A DNA stretch of 64,000 nt from Neolewinella litorea (GTDB lineage Bacteria > Bacteroidota > Bacteroidia > Chitinophagales > Saprospiraceae): assembly GCF_004803465.1 (NCBI RefSeq), contig NZ_SRSF01000006.1, positions 106,254 to 170,253 on the forward strand, in the 5' to 3' direction. Position 1 is the stretch's first letter, and each line of letters opens with the position of its first letter. Of the stretch, positions 44,461 to 53,162 are shown in pieces. A model generated the notes under the pieces. That model worked only from the letters and a program-made list of their open reading frames with translations. It searched no databases and was not told the origin of the DNA. The position numbers and the translations under genes were made by a program.

Positions 44461-46164
44461 TTACTTCCCCCGGGGTTCCAGTACCGCATCGTTCCCGGTA
44501 TACCGTAGCCAGTCGAAGGCGGCCGTGTTGTTGGATGAGCGTCCCGAGGCGGTGGCGTACATCCCGATGACGGTGCCAACGAAGCCACCCGCAACTTCCG
44601 TGCTGAGGTACTTTCCGTCCACGCCGCCGATCAACTCTTTGTAGGATCCGTCTGCCTGAGCGTATGAAAAGGCGTACTCCGCACCGTCGAAACTTATGCG
44701 CAACCGTAAAGGGCCAGGATCAACGGTGGCACTGGCCAGTTCCTCCATTCCGTTTTCGCCGGCTCTGAGCAACTGTACCACGGGCTGGCCGTCGGCGACG
44801 GACTTCGCCAGCAGGTAGTGGTGGCTTTCGTTCTGGAAGGCCAGCAGGCCGGCCTTTTCCTCCGGCGAGGCCGGATCAAATTCCAGGGCGGTGGAAATTG
44901 ATCCCCGGTGGTGCTGCTGCCGGTGCCCGATGAAGCTGGGTACCTTCATTTCGCCGGCCGTCTCGGGTCGGGCCTTGAGGGTGAGCTTTCCGGCGGACAG
45001 CGAATACCACTTCTCCGCCGGGGTGCGCATGAAGAGGTAGTGGAGGGCCAGCTCATCCTCGTCGAAATCGTCCTGAAAAGTGAAGTTCCCATTCAGGGGA
45101 AAGAGACTGGTATCGATGCGGCTGTTCATCGGGGTGGGGTAGCGGTACTGCACTTCCTCGTAATCGGGGTTGATAACGGGCCAGCCGTCGTCGGACCACT
45201 CCACGGGGGCCAGGAAGGTTTCCCGGCCGATATTGAAGTAGTTGCCTTCGTAGGGCCGGCAGGCTAGAAAGACGGCCCACCAGCTGCTGTCGGGCATCTG
45301 GACCATGTCAGCGTGCCCGGCGGTGGTTACGGGGTTTGGGCGCGCCGGATCCAGCGTCCGCTGGGTGAGGATGGGGTTCTCCGACCAGGGTTCGTATGGC
45401 CCGCGCACATCGGTGCTCCGGAAGATCACTTCGGAGTGATTGTACCCCGTCCCGCCCTCGGCGCACATCAGGTAGTAGTAGTCGTCGATGCGGTAAATGT
45501 GTGGGGCCTCGATCCAGACGGGCTCCTTACTCAGATCTACGCCCCCGTTTACCAACAGGGTCTGGGGTCCCTCCACTTTCAGGCTTTCGCGGTCCAGGGC
45601 GTACATCCGGATGGTGCGATGTCCGCTGTAGAGCGGCTTGTCGCCGGGTGGGATGGAGTTGTAGACCACATAGGTGGAATCGCCATCGAAGAAGAGCGAA
45701 GGGTCGATACCGCTTACCTCGGGGAGGTAAACCGGGTCGGACCAGGGGCCGGCCGGGTCGGTGGCCGTCACGATGAAGTTGCCACCGCGGTCGATGCGGG
45801 TACAGATCACGTAGAACAAGCCGTCGTGGTAACTGATCCCTGGCGCGAACAGGCCCCGCGTGATCGGCTCCCCGTCGGTATCCATCTGCTCGCGGCGGTG
45901 CATGGCATTGCCGACCTGCGTCCAGTTGACCAGGTCGCTGCTTTCGAAGATCGGCAGGCCCGGGAAATAGCTGAAGGTAGATTGCGTGAGGTAGTACTTG
46001 TCGCCGGCCCGCGTGATGGCGGGGTCGGGGTAAAAGCCGGCCAGAATCGGATTCTGGTAGGTGTGGACCTCGTTACCTTCCACCGGTGTGGAATCCGGGG
46101 TCGAGGTATTCTGGCACGTCGCCAGTAGGAGACCGAGCAGCAAGCCGTAAAATAAGCGCATCAT
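44461..46164 (-). CDS. Glycoside hydrolase family 43 lipoprotein (xylosidase/arabinofuranosidase type)
   Basis: A 567-residue exported enzyme with lipobox LLLATCQNT. The five-bladed propeller carries the GH43 acids: general base in LAGFYPDPAITRAG, the pKa-modulating Asp in VSGIDPSLFFDGD and the general acid Glu in VWIEAPHIYRID. A C-terminal beta-sandwich of about 200 residues (FTFQDDFDEDELALHYLF, GLLAFQNESHHYLLAK) matches the GH43 beta-xylosidase C-terminal domain. It should release xylose or arabinose from xylo-oligosaccharides. It is divergent from the GH10 xylanase gene, consistent with a shared xylan locus. Confidence 0.92.
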   Translation of the reverse strand: MMRLFYGLLLGLLLATCQNTSTPDSTPVEGNEVHTYQNPILAGFYPDPAITRAGDKYYLTQSTFSYFPGLPIFESSDLVNWTQVGNAMHRREQMDTDGEPITRGLFAPGISYHDGLFYVICTRIDRGGNFIVTATDPAGPWSDPVYLPEVSGIDPSLFFDGDSTYVVYNSIPPGDKPLYSGHRTIRMYALDRESLKVEGPQTLLVNGGVDLSKEPVWIEAPHIYRIDDYYYLMCAEGGTGYNHSEVIFRSTDVRGPYEPWSENPILTQRTLDPARPNPVTTAGHADMVQMPDSSWWAVFLACRPYEGNYFNIGRETFLAPVEWSDDGWPVINPDYEEVQYRYPTPMNSRIDTSLFPLNGNFTFQDDFDEDELALHYLFMRTPAEKWYSLSAGKLTLKARPETAGEMKVPSFIGHRQQHHRGSISTALEFDPASPEEKAGLLAFQNESHHYLLAKSVADGQPVVQLLRAGENGMEELASATVDPGPLRLRISFDGAEYAFSYAQADGSYKELIGGVDGKYLSTEVAGGFVGTVIGMYATASGRSSNNTAAFDWLRYTGNDAVLEPRGK

Positions 46165-46298
46165 CGAGTAGAATTATGGTTTGGAACAACCGGAATTATA
46201 GCCTCGCGCGTCGCATACAGTAGGCGCCAGTCCGAACACGGATGAATGTAAGCATAAAGAGAGGCAGGGGGCAAGGGAACAAATGTATTTTATACACT

Positions 46299-46306
46299 TA
46301 TATTTG
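46299..46306 (+). promoter_or_regulatory. -7 promoter box TATATTTG upstream of the xylanase gene
   Basis: A perfect TAnnTTTG match in the AT-richer 250-bp region between the divergent GH43 and GH10 genes, 110 nt before the GH10 ATG. No TTG is seen at the 21-nt spacing. Confidence 0.5.
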
Positions 46307-46415
46307 GCAAGCGTCCGTGCTTATCCGCTGGCCGATCGCGTCCACGACGATTGGGCGTCAGCGTACCACTCGCAGCCCTCGTGGCATATACCGGAGCATC
46401 CTAAGTATATCACCT

Positions 46416-47561
46416 ATGCAAGTTTTCCGCTTACTTCTCCTGGTCTTGGTCACTCCGCTGCTGCTGGCGGCCCAACCGGGCTCCGGCCGCCCCGCCGAGA
46501 CGCTCAAGGCGGCGTACGCGGGTGCCTTCCGGATCGGCACGGCCGTCAACCCCGACATCACTTCCGGCCGGGATACGGCCACGAGCCGCATCGTACGGGA
46601 GCAGTTTAACGCCATCACGGTGGAAAACGTCATGAAGGCGGCCCTCATCAATCCTGAGCCGGGGGTCTACGATTGGGCCCCGGCCGATGAATTCATTGCC
46701 TTCGGCAAGGCCCAGGATATGTTCCTGGTCGGCCACACCCTGATCTGGCACAACCAGACCCCCGCCTGGTTTTTTACCAATGCAGCGGGGGAGCCCAACA
46801 GTCCGGCGGAGCAGGCGGAGCGGCTGCGGTCCCACATCGCGGCCGTGGCCGGGCGCTACGCCGGGCAGGTGGACGCCTGGGACGTGGTCAATGAAGTGAT
46901 CGCCGACGACGGCTCCTACCGCCCAACCACCTGGGTGGAGGGGATCGGCCAAGGGGATACGCTGGTGAAGCTGGCTTTCCGCTACGCCGAGCAGTACGCT
47001 CCCGGCACCGAGCTGTACTACAACGACTTCAACGCCTGGCGACCCGCCAAACGCGACGGGATCATGCGCATGGTGCGCATGCTGCAGGAGGCGGGAATCC
47101 GCATCGACGGCGTCGGCATCCAGGGTCACTGGGGCCTCAATTACCCCAAAAACGAATACATCGAGGCCGCCATCGACTCCTTCGCCTCCCTGGGCGTAAA
47201 GGTGATGATTACGGAGCTGGACGTGGACGTGCTTCCCTTGACCCGCGAAGGACAGATCATCGGCACCGGCATGATGCATCCGCAATTTCAGTTGGAAGAA
47301 TTCAAGGAGTACCTGGACCCCTACGCCTCGGGATTGCCCGACAGCGTCCAGCAACGGCTCACCGACCGCTATCGGGAGCTCTTCGAAATCTTTTACCGCA
47401 AACGCGACAAGATCGACCGCGTCACCTTCTGGGGGGTACACGACGGGATGTCGTGGAAAAACGACTACCCCATCCCCAACCGCACGAATTACGTGCTGCC
47501 CTTCAACCGGGACCTGACCCCGAAACCTGCGCTGGAGGCTATCCTGTCCGTCCCGCACTAA
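46416..47561 (+). CDS. Endo-1,4-beta-xylanase, glycoside hydrolase family 10
   Basis: A 381-residue secreted xylanase. A signal peptide (MQVFRLLLLVLVTPLLLAAQ) precedes one GH10 TIM barrel: FNAITVENVMKAALI, VGHTLIWHNQTPAWF, the acid/base Glu in AWDVVNEVIADDG, the nucleophile Glu in VMITELDVDVLP and the C-terminal VTFWGVHDGMSW. It cuts the xylan backbone. The ATG at 46416 gives a proper signal peptide; an upstream ATG at 46242 would run through the promoter box. It lies opposite GH43 and 64 nt before the pentonate dehydratase gene, so the depolymerase and the sugar-acid pathway may share one transcript. Confidence 0.95.
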   Translation: MQVFRLLLLVLVTPLLLAAQPGSGRPAETLKAAYAGAFRIGTAVNPDITSGRDTATSRIVREQFNAITVENVMKAALINPEPGVYDWAPADEFIAFGKAQDMFLVGHTLIWHNQTPAWFFTNAAGEPNSPAEQAERLRSHIAAVAGRYAGQVDAWDVVNEVIADDGSYRPTTWVEGIGQGDTLVKLAFRYAEQYAPGTELYYNDFNAWRPAKRDGIMRMVRMLQEAGIRIDGVGIQGHWGLNYPKNEYIEAAIDSFASLGVKVMITELDVDVLPLTREGQIIGTGMMHPQFQLEEFKEYLDPYASGLPDSVQQRLTDRYRELFEIFYRKRDKIDRVTFWGVHDGMSWKNDYPIPNRTNYVLPFNRDLTPKPALEAILSVPH

Positions 47562-47625
47562 GAGCAGTACTGCCATTTTGCCGCCGGCCGTGAAGCCGGG
47601 GCCAACACCCTATCTTACCCACATC

Positions 47626-49359
47626 ATGCAAGAGGAAATGAGCGAAGAGAAAAAACTGCGCAGTCAGGAATGGTTCGGCGGCAACGACAAGATGGGCTTC
47701 GTGCACCGGTCCTGGATGCGCAACCAGGGGTACCCGGACGACTACTTCCGGGGCAAGCCGGTCATCGGCATCTGCAACACCTGGTCGGAGCTCACCCCCT
47801 GCAACGGCCACCTGCGCGAGGTGGCCGAGCGGGTGAAGCGGGGCGTCATCGAGGCCGGCGGCTTCCCGCTGGAGTTTCCGGTGATGTCGCTCGGCGAGAC
47901 CATCATGCGGCCCACCACCATGCTCTTCCGCAACCTGGCGAGTATGGACACCGAGGAGTCGATCCGCGCCAACCCCCTCGACGGGGTGGTGCTGCTCACC
48001 GGCTGCGACAAGACCACCCCTTCCACCATCATGGGAGCCTGCAGCGTCGACCTGCCCACGATCGTCGTGCCCGGTGGCCCCATGCTCAACGGCCGCTTCC
48101 GTGGCGAGACCATCGGCTCCGGTTCCTTCAACTGGCTCATCAAGGAAAAGCAGACCAACGAAGCCTTCGACGCCGACGACCTGCGGGAAGCCGAGATCTG
48201 CGCCGCGCGCAGCATCGGCCACTGCAACACCATGGGTACGGCCTCCACCATGGCGGTGATGAGTGAAGCCCTCGGCCTCACCCTGCCGGGCATCGCCTCT
48301 CTGCCGGCGGTCGACTCCCGCAAGCAGGTCATGCAGCAGCTTTCCGGCCGCCGCATCGTAGACATGGTGAAGGAGGACCTTAAGATGTCCAAAATCCTCA
48401 CCCGCCAGGCCTTCGAGAACGCGATCGTGACCAACGCCGCCGTCGGCGGCTCCACCAACCTCATCATCCATTTGACGGCCATCGCCCGCCGTATCGGCGT
48501 AGACCTGGAGCTGGCCGACTTCGACCGGCTGGGCAGCGGGGTGCCGCTGCTGGTCAACCTGATGCCCTCCGGGCGGTACCTGATGGAGGACTTCTGCTAC
48601 GCTGGCGGACTGTCCGTCGTCATGAAGGAACTCGGCGACCTCCTCCACGGGGACGCTGTCACCGCCAACGGCCGGTCGATCGCCGACAACTACCAAAATG
48701 CGCAGTGCTACAACCGGGAGGTAATCGCCACCCGCGCCGCGCCGCTGCAGTCCAACGCCGGCATCGCCGTACTCCGCGGCAACCTCTGCGAGAACGGGGC
48801 GGTCATCAAACCCAGCGCCGCCACCCCCGCCCTGATGCAGCACACCGGCCGGGCGGTGGTCTTCGAGAGCATGGAAGAATACCACGCCCGCATCGACGAT
48901 CCGGAACTCGACATCGACCCCAGCTGCGTGATCGTCCTGAAAGGAGTAGGGCCCCGCGGCTACCCCGGCATGCCCGAAGTAGGCAACGTCGACCTGCCCG
49001 AAAAGCTGATCCGTCAGGGCGTAAAGGATATGGTCCGCATCTCCGACGGGCGCATGAGTGGTACGGCCTACGGGACGGTCGTGCTGCACGTCTCCCCCGA
49101 ATCATCGGTGGGCGGCACGCTGGCCGTCGTTCGCAACGGCGACCTGATTACCCTCGACGTACCGCGGCGGCTGCTCCGGCTGGAGATCTCCGACGAAGAA
49201 CTCGCCCGGCGAAAGGCCGCCTGGCAGGCCCCCGAACCCCGGGCCACACGGGGCTACGTACGCCTCTATCTCGACCACGTGGAACAGGCGGAACTGGGGG
49301 CCGACTTGGATATCCTGACCGGCAAGTCCGGCTCGGCCGTAGACCGCGACCTACACTGA
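47626..49359 (+). CDS. IlvD/Edd family dehydratase, probable pentonate (D-xylonate/L-arabinonate) dehydratase
   Basis: A 577-residue iron-sulfur dehydratase. Cluster cysteines are in VIGICNTWSELTPCNGH, VLLTGCDKTTPS and SIGHCNTMGTASTM; the C-terminal part has GGTLAVVRNGDLI and the RISDGRMSGTAYG substrate loop. The N-terminal KLRSQEWFGGNDKMGFVHRSWM is typical of the sugar-acid (pentonate/hexonate) branch rather than of biosynthetic dihydroxy-acid dehydratase. It would convert a pentonate to the 2-keto-3-deoxy acid. The following FAH-family and semialdehyde dehydrogenase genes make a C5 substrate most likely. The ATG at 47626 was preferred over a TTG at 47578. Confidence 0.88.
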   Translation: MQEEMSEEKKLRSQEWFGGNDKMGFVHRSWMRNQGYPDDYFRGKPVIGICNTWSELTPCNGHLREVAERVKRGVIEAGGFPLEFPVMSLGETIMRPTTMLFRNLASMDTEESIRANPLDGVVLLTGCDKTTPSTIMGACSVDLPTIVVPGGPMLNGRFRGETIGSGSFNWLIKEKQTNEAFDADDLREAEICAARSIGHCNTMGTASTMAVMSEALGLTLPGIASLPAVDSRKQVMQQLSGRRIVDMVKEDLKMSKILTRQAFENAIVTNAAVGGSTNLIIHLTAIARRIGVDLELADFDRLGSGVPLLVNLMPSGRYLMEDFCYAGGLSVVMKELGDLLHGDAVTANGRSIADNYQNAQCYNREVIATRAAPLQSNAGIAVLRGNLCENGAVIKPSAATPALMQHTGRAVVFESMEEYHARIDDPELDIDPSCVIVLKGVGPRGYPGMPEVGNVDLPEKLIRQGVKDMVRISDGRMSGTAYGTVVLHVSPESSVGGTLAVVRNGDLITLDVPRRLLRLEISDEELARRKAAWQAPEPRATRGYVRLYLDHVEQAELGADLDILTGKSGSAVDRDLH

Positions 49360-49366
49360 TCCGGCC

Positions 49367-50719
49367 ATGCTTACCGTACTTCTGCTGCTGCTGAGCGTCG
49401 CCGCCATCATCTTCCTCACCGCCCGCGCGGAGGTGCACCCCTTCGTGGCCCTCATGCTGGTGGCGCTGGGCTACGGCGTACTGGTGGGTATGCCCCTCGA
49501 CCGCATCGTGGCTTCCGTCAACGAAGGCTTCGGTAACACCCTGGGCGGCATTGGCCTCATCATCATCCTGGGCGTCATCATCGGCACCTTCCTGGAGAAC
49601 ACCGGCGGAGCCTACGCCCTCGCCAACCGGGTATTGAAGATCGCCGGTCGCGAGCGCGTGCCCCTGGCGATGGGCCTGATCGGTTGGGTGGTGTCCATTC
49701 CGGTCTTCGCCGACAGCGGCTTCATGCTGTTGGCCCCCCTCAACCGCAGCCTGTCCAAAAAGGCGGGTCTGTCGCTCGCGGGTACGGCCATCGCCCTGGC
49801 CATGGGACTCATGGCCGCCCACACCATGGTTCCCCCGACGCCGGGCCCCATCGCCGCCGCTTACTACCTGGGGGCCGACCTGGGCCTGGTGCTGCTGCTT
49901 GGGATTCCGGTCAGTTTGGTGGCGCTCGGCGTCTGTCTGCTCTTTATCCGCCGCTTCGTGGCTACCACCTACATTGACCCCGCCCCGGAGGTCTCCGAGG
50001 AGGAGATCGCCGCCCGGATGACCACCGCACCCGGGGCCCTGCTCTCTTCGGTGCCGATCTTCGTACCGATCGTGCTGATCGTGATCCGCTCGGTACTGGT
50101 CTCGGTCGCGGGCTACGACGCCGACGGCTACGGTGACTTGCCCTTCGGACCGCGACTGGTATTTTTTCTCGGCGAACCCTTTATCGCGCTCACCATCGGG
50201 TGCTTCCTGGCGCTGCTGCTGCCGCGCCGGCTGGAGAAGGAAATGTTCTCCACCTCCGGCTGGATCGGCAAGGCCCTCACCGGGGCGGCCTCCATTCTGC
50301 TCATCACGGGGGCGGGGGGCGTGTTCGGACAGATCCTGCGAAACTCGGGCATCGCCGATGTTCTCGGGGAGGCCCTCGCCGGCGTAAACCTCAACATCTG
50401 GCTGCCCTTCCTGCTGGCCGCCGCCATCAAGACCGCCCAGGGGTCCTCCACCGTGGCCCTCATCACCGCCGCCTCTATCATGGCGCCGATGATGACCGAA
50501 TTGCAGTTCGAAACGCCCATCGACCGGGCCCTGGTGGTAGTCGCGATCGGGGCCGGCTCCGCGGTGGTGTCGCACGCCAACGACAGCTTTTTCTGGGTGG
50601 TGACGCGGCTTTCGGGCATGGACGTCAAAATGGGCTACCGCTTCATGTCGCTGGCCTCGCTCGTCCTCGGATTTTCGGCGGCCGTCACCCTGTTTTTCGT
50701 TTATCTCATCGCCGGGTAG
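49367..50719 (+). CDS. GntP family gluconate/sugar-acid:H+ symporter
   Basis: A 450-residue inner-membrane permease with about 12 hydrophobic segments. GntP features: NEGFGNTLGGIGLIIILGVIIG near the N-terminus, the PVFADSGFMLLAPL segment, AHTMVPPTPGPIAAA, and AIKTAQGSSTVALITAASI and HANDSFFWVVTRLSGM near the C-terminus. It imports gluconate-type acids; its position between the dehydratase (7 nt upstream) and the FAH-family gene (26 nt downstream) suggests xylonate or arabinonate as the natural substrate. Confidence 0.92.
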   Translation: MLTVLLLLLSVAAIIFLTARAEVHPFVALMLVALGYGVLVGMPLDRIVASVNEGFGNTLGGIGLIIILGVIIGTFLENTGGAYALANRVLKIAGRERVPLAMGLIGWVVSIPVFADSGFMLLAPLNRSLSKKAGLSLAGTAIALAMGLMAAHTMVPPTPGPIAAAYYLGADLGLVLLLGIPVSLVALGVCLLFIRRFVATTYIDPAPEVSEEEIAARMTTAPGALLSSVPIFVPIVLIVIRSVLVSVAGYDADGYGDLPFGPRLVFFLGEPFIALTIGCFLALLLPRRLEKEMFSTSGWIGKALTGAASILLITGAGGVFGQILRNSGIADVLGEALAGVNLNIWLPFLLAAAIKTAQGSSTVALITAASIMAPMMTELQFETPIDRALVVVAIGAGSAVVSHANDSFFWVVTRLSGMDVKMGYRFMSLASLVLGFSAAVTLFFVYLIAG

Positions 50720-50745
50720 CCCGTTGCCCACAGCAAATACCGACC

Positions 50746-51570
50746 ATGAAACTCTACCATACCACCGAGGGCCCGTTGCTGGAGGCCGAGCGGCAATTCT
50801 TTCGCATCGCGGCCGATTGGGATGAATTCGTGAACGACGACAACCTGCTCCGGAAAGCGAGGGCCGTCGTAGAAGCGGGCGGCGGCGCGCAGGTGCCGGG
50901 CGAACCCACCCTGAAGGTGCCGGCCCAGCGGCAGGAGATCTGGGCCAGCGGGGTAACCTACTTCAACAGCAAGCTGGCCCGGCAGGAGGAATCCGCGAGG
51001 GCCGGCGGCGGGGACTTTTACGAGCGGGTCTACCACGCCGATCGTCCGGAACTATTCTGCAAAGCTACGCCGCAGCGGGCGGTGGCTTCCGGGGGGCAGG
51101 TCCGCATCCGAAAAGACTCCACCTGGGATGTGCCCGAGCCAGAGCTGACCCTCATGGTCACCTCCAACGGCAAGATCGTCGGCTACACCATCGGCAACGA
51201 CATGAGCTCCCGCAGCATCGAGGGAGAAAACCCGCTGTACCTGCCCCAGGCCAAGACCTACGACGGCTGCGCCGGCCTCGGCCCCTGCCTGCTGATCGCC
51301 GAGACGCCGCCCGCGCCGGAAACGGAGATCGTGCTGACCGTCCACCGCGACGGCCACGAAGTCTTCGGGGGGCGGACCACCCTCGGCAGCATGAAGCGTA
51401 AACTGCAAGATTTGGTAGATTACCTCTTTCGGGAATGCAGCTTCCCCCACGGTTGCCTGCTGATGACCGGGACGGGCATCGTGCCGGGACCCGAATTCAC
51501 CCTGGCGAGCGGCGATGAGATACGCATCACCATTCCCCCCATCGGAACACTGATCAATTACGTAAAATGA
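50746..51570 (+). CDS. FAH-family 2-keto-3-deoxy-pentonate dehydratase
   Basis: A 274-residue protein of the fumarylacetoacetate hydrolase fold. Key segments: RQEIWASGVTYFNSKLAR, the metal-binding region WDVPEPELTLMV (E-x-E acids), GYTIGNDMSSRSIEGENPLYLPQAKTYDGC and the C-terminal MTGTGIVPGPEFTLASGDEI. In this neighbourhood it should dehydrate 2-keto-3-deoxy-xylonate or -arabinonate to 2-oxoglutarate semialdehyde. The ATG at 50746 is chosen; a longer frame overlaps the permease in another phase. A 21-bp dispersed element lies in frame (residues about 45-51, GGGAQVP) in a variable loop. The stop overlaps the next start (ATGA). Confidence 0.88.
   Translation: MKLYHTTEGPLLEAERQFFRIAADWDEFVNDDNLLRKARAVVEAGGGAQVPGEPTLKVPAQRQEIWASGVTYFNSKLARQEESARAGGGDFYERVYHADRPELFCKATPQRAVASGGQVRIRKDSTWDVPEPELTLMVTSNGKIVGYTIGNDMSSRSIEGENPLYLPQAKTYDGCAGLGPCLLIAETPPAPETEIVLTVHRDGHEVFGGRTTLGSMKRKLQDLVDYLFRECSFPHGCLLMTGTGIVPGPEFTLASGDEIRITIPPIGTLINYVK
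50877..50897 (+). repeat. Dispersed 21-bp element, copy 5, inside a coding sequence
   Basis: 20 of 21 bases match copy 1 (one G to A). It is read in frame within the FAH-family gene and codes the glycine-rich GGGAQVP. Confidence 0.65.
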
Positions 51571-53147
51571 CACTAACGGGCACCAATTATATCGCCGGCG
51601 AATCTTCCGCGGAGGGCAGCCAGACCTTCACCGCCGTCAATCCGGCCACGGGAAAAGAACTGGACACCCGCTTCCACGCCGCCACCGAGCAGGAAGTCGA
51701 CCGCGCAGCTCAGGCCGCCGAGGCGGCCTTCGAAAGCTACCGCAACTCCACCCCCGACCAACGCCACCGCTACCTGACGGCCATCGCCGAAGAGATCATG
51801 GCCCTGGGCGACGCGCTCATTGAGCGTTGCTGCGCGGAGTCCGGACTGCCGGCCGGCCGGATCACCGGGGAGCGCGGCCGCACCGTAAATCAACTGAAGC
51901 TGTTCGCCGAAGTAGCCAGGGAAGGCTCCTGGGTGGACGCCCGCATCGACCGCGCCCAGCCGGACCGCGAACCCGTTCCCAAACCGGACGTACGCTCGAT
52001 GCTGCGCCCCCTGGGGCCGGTGGCCGTATTCGGCGCCAGCAATTTTCCATTGGCCTTCTCCGTAGCCGGAGGAGATACCGCCTCGGCCCTGGCCACAGGC
52101 TGCCCGGTGGTGGCCAAGGCGCACCCCAGTCACCCTGGCACCTGCGAATTGATCACCCGGGCGATTCACCGGGCTACGGAGCGCTGCGGCCTGGCGGCGG
52201 GGGTGTTTTCCCTCGTTCAGGGGCACACCCACGAGAGCGGCGGCCGGCTGGTTGGTCATCCCGCCATCAAGGCCGTTGGCTTTACCGGTTCATACGGCGG
52301 CGGCAAGGCCCTTTTCGACGCCGCCAACCGTCGGGCGGAACCCATTCCGGTGTACGCCGAGATGGGCAGTTCGAATCCCGTATTTATCCTGCCCGGCGCG
52401 CTCCGGGAGCGGGGCGAGGAGATCGCGCGGGGGCTTACCCAATCCGTCACCCTCGGGGTAGGACAATTCTGCACTACGCCCGGACTCGTATTCCTGGAAG
52501 CCGGTGCCGCCGTGGCCCCCTTCCGGGAAGCGGTGGCCGAAAACTTCCGCGGGGTTGACGCCGCGGTCATGCTGAGCGAAAGCATCCGGGCCGCCTATGA
52601 GGGGGGCGTCCGGGACCTTTCCGCCGCCAACGGAGTGGAAAAACTGGCCGAAGGAAAATCCGCAAATACCGGCTACACCGGCACGGCCCGGGTCTTTACT
52701 ACCACCGCCGACCGCTACCTGGCGGATCCCGAACTGCAGGAGGAGGTGTTCGGGCCCTCGACCGTCCTGGTAACCGGGGATCGCAGGGATGAGCTGCTGA
52801 AGAGCGCCCGCGCCCTGCACGGTCATTTGACGGCTACGCTCTTCGGTACCGAGGAAGACCTGGCCGAATACCAGGATCTGGTAGCGATCCTCGAGGGCAA
52901 GGTCGGACGGCTCATCGTCAACAACTTCCCCACGGGCGTGGAGGTGTGTCATTCCATGGTGCACGGCGGACCGTTCCCCGCCACCACGGCCGCCGCCACC
53001 ACTTCGGTGGGTACCCGGGCCATCCTGCGGTTCGCGCGGCCGGTCTGCTACCAAAACTTTCCGTCCTTCCTGCTGCCCCCGGCCTTGCGTGACGACAATC
53101 CCCTCGGGCTGCGCCGTATGATCGACGGCTCCTGGGGAACGCACTAA
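51567..53147 (+). CDS. 2,5-dioxovalerate (2-oxoglutarate semialdehyde) dehydrogenase
   Basis: A 526-residue NADP-type aldehyde dehydrogenase. Visible blocks: VAVFGASNFPLAFSVAGGDT, GHPAIKAVGFTGSYGGGKAL, the general-base region PVYAEMGSSNPVFILPGAL (Glu), VGQFCTTPGLVF with the catalytic Cys, and EEVFGPSTVLV. The length and the AEMGSxNP form are typical of the ketoglutaric semialdehyde dehydrogenase branch. It makes 2-oxoglutarate, which enters the TCA cycle, completing a Weimberg-type route. The gene overlaps the previous one by 4 nt (ATGA). Confidence 0.9.
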   Translation: MTLTGTNYIAGESSAEGSQTFTAVNPATGKELDTRFHAATEQEVDRAAQAAEAAFESYRNSTPDQRHRYLTAIAEEIMALGDALIERCCAESGLPAGRITGERGRTVNQLKLFAEVAREGSWVDARIDRAQPDREPVPKPDVRSMLRPLGPVAVFGASNFPLAFSVAGGDTASALATGCPVVAKAHPSHPGTCELITRAIHRATERCGLAAGVFSLVQGHTHESGGRLVGHPAIKAVGFTGSYGGGKALFDAANRRAEPIPVYAEMGSSNPVFILPGALRERGEEIARGLTQSVTLGVGQFCTTPGLVFLEAGAAVAPFREAVAENFRGVDAAVMLSESIRAAYEGGVRDLSAANGVEKLAEGKSANTGYTGTARVFTTTADRYLADPELQEEVFGPSTVLVTGDRRDELLKSARALHGHLTATLFGTEEDLAEYQDLVAILEGKVGRLIVNNFPTGVEVCHSMVHGGPFPATTAAATTSVGTRAILRFARPVCYQNFPSFLLPPALRDDNPLGLRRMIDGSWGTH

Positions 53148-53162
53148 AACTATCTGGTTGTT

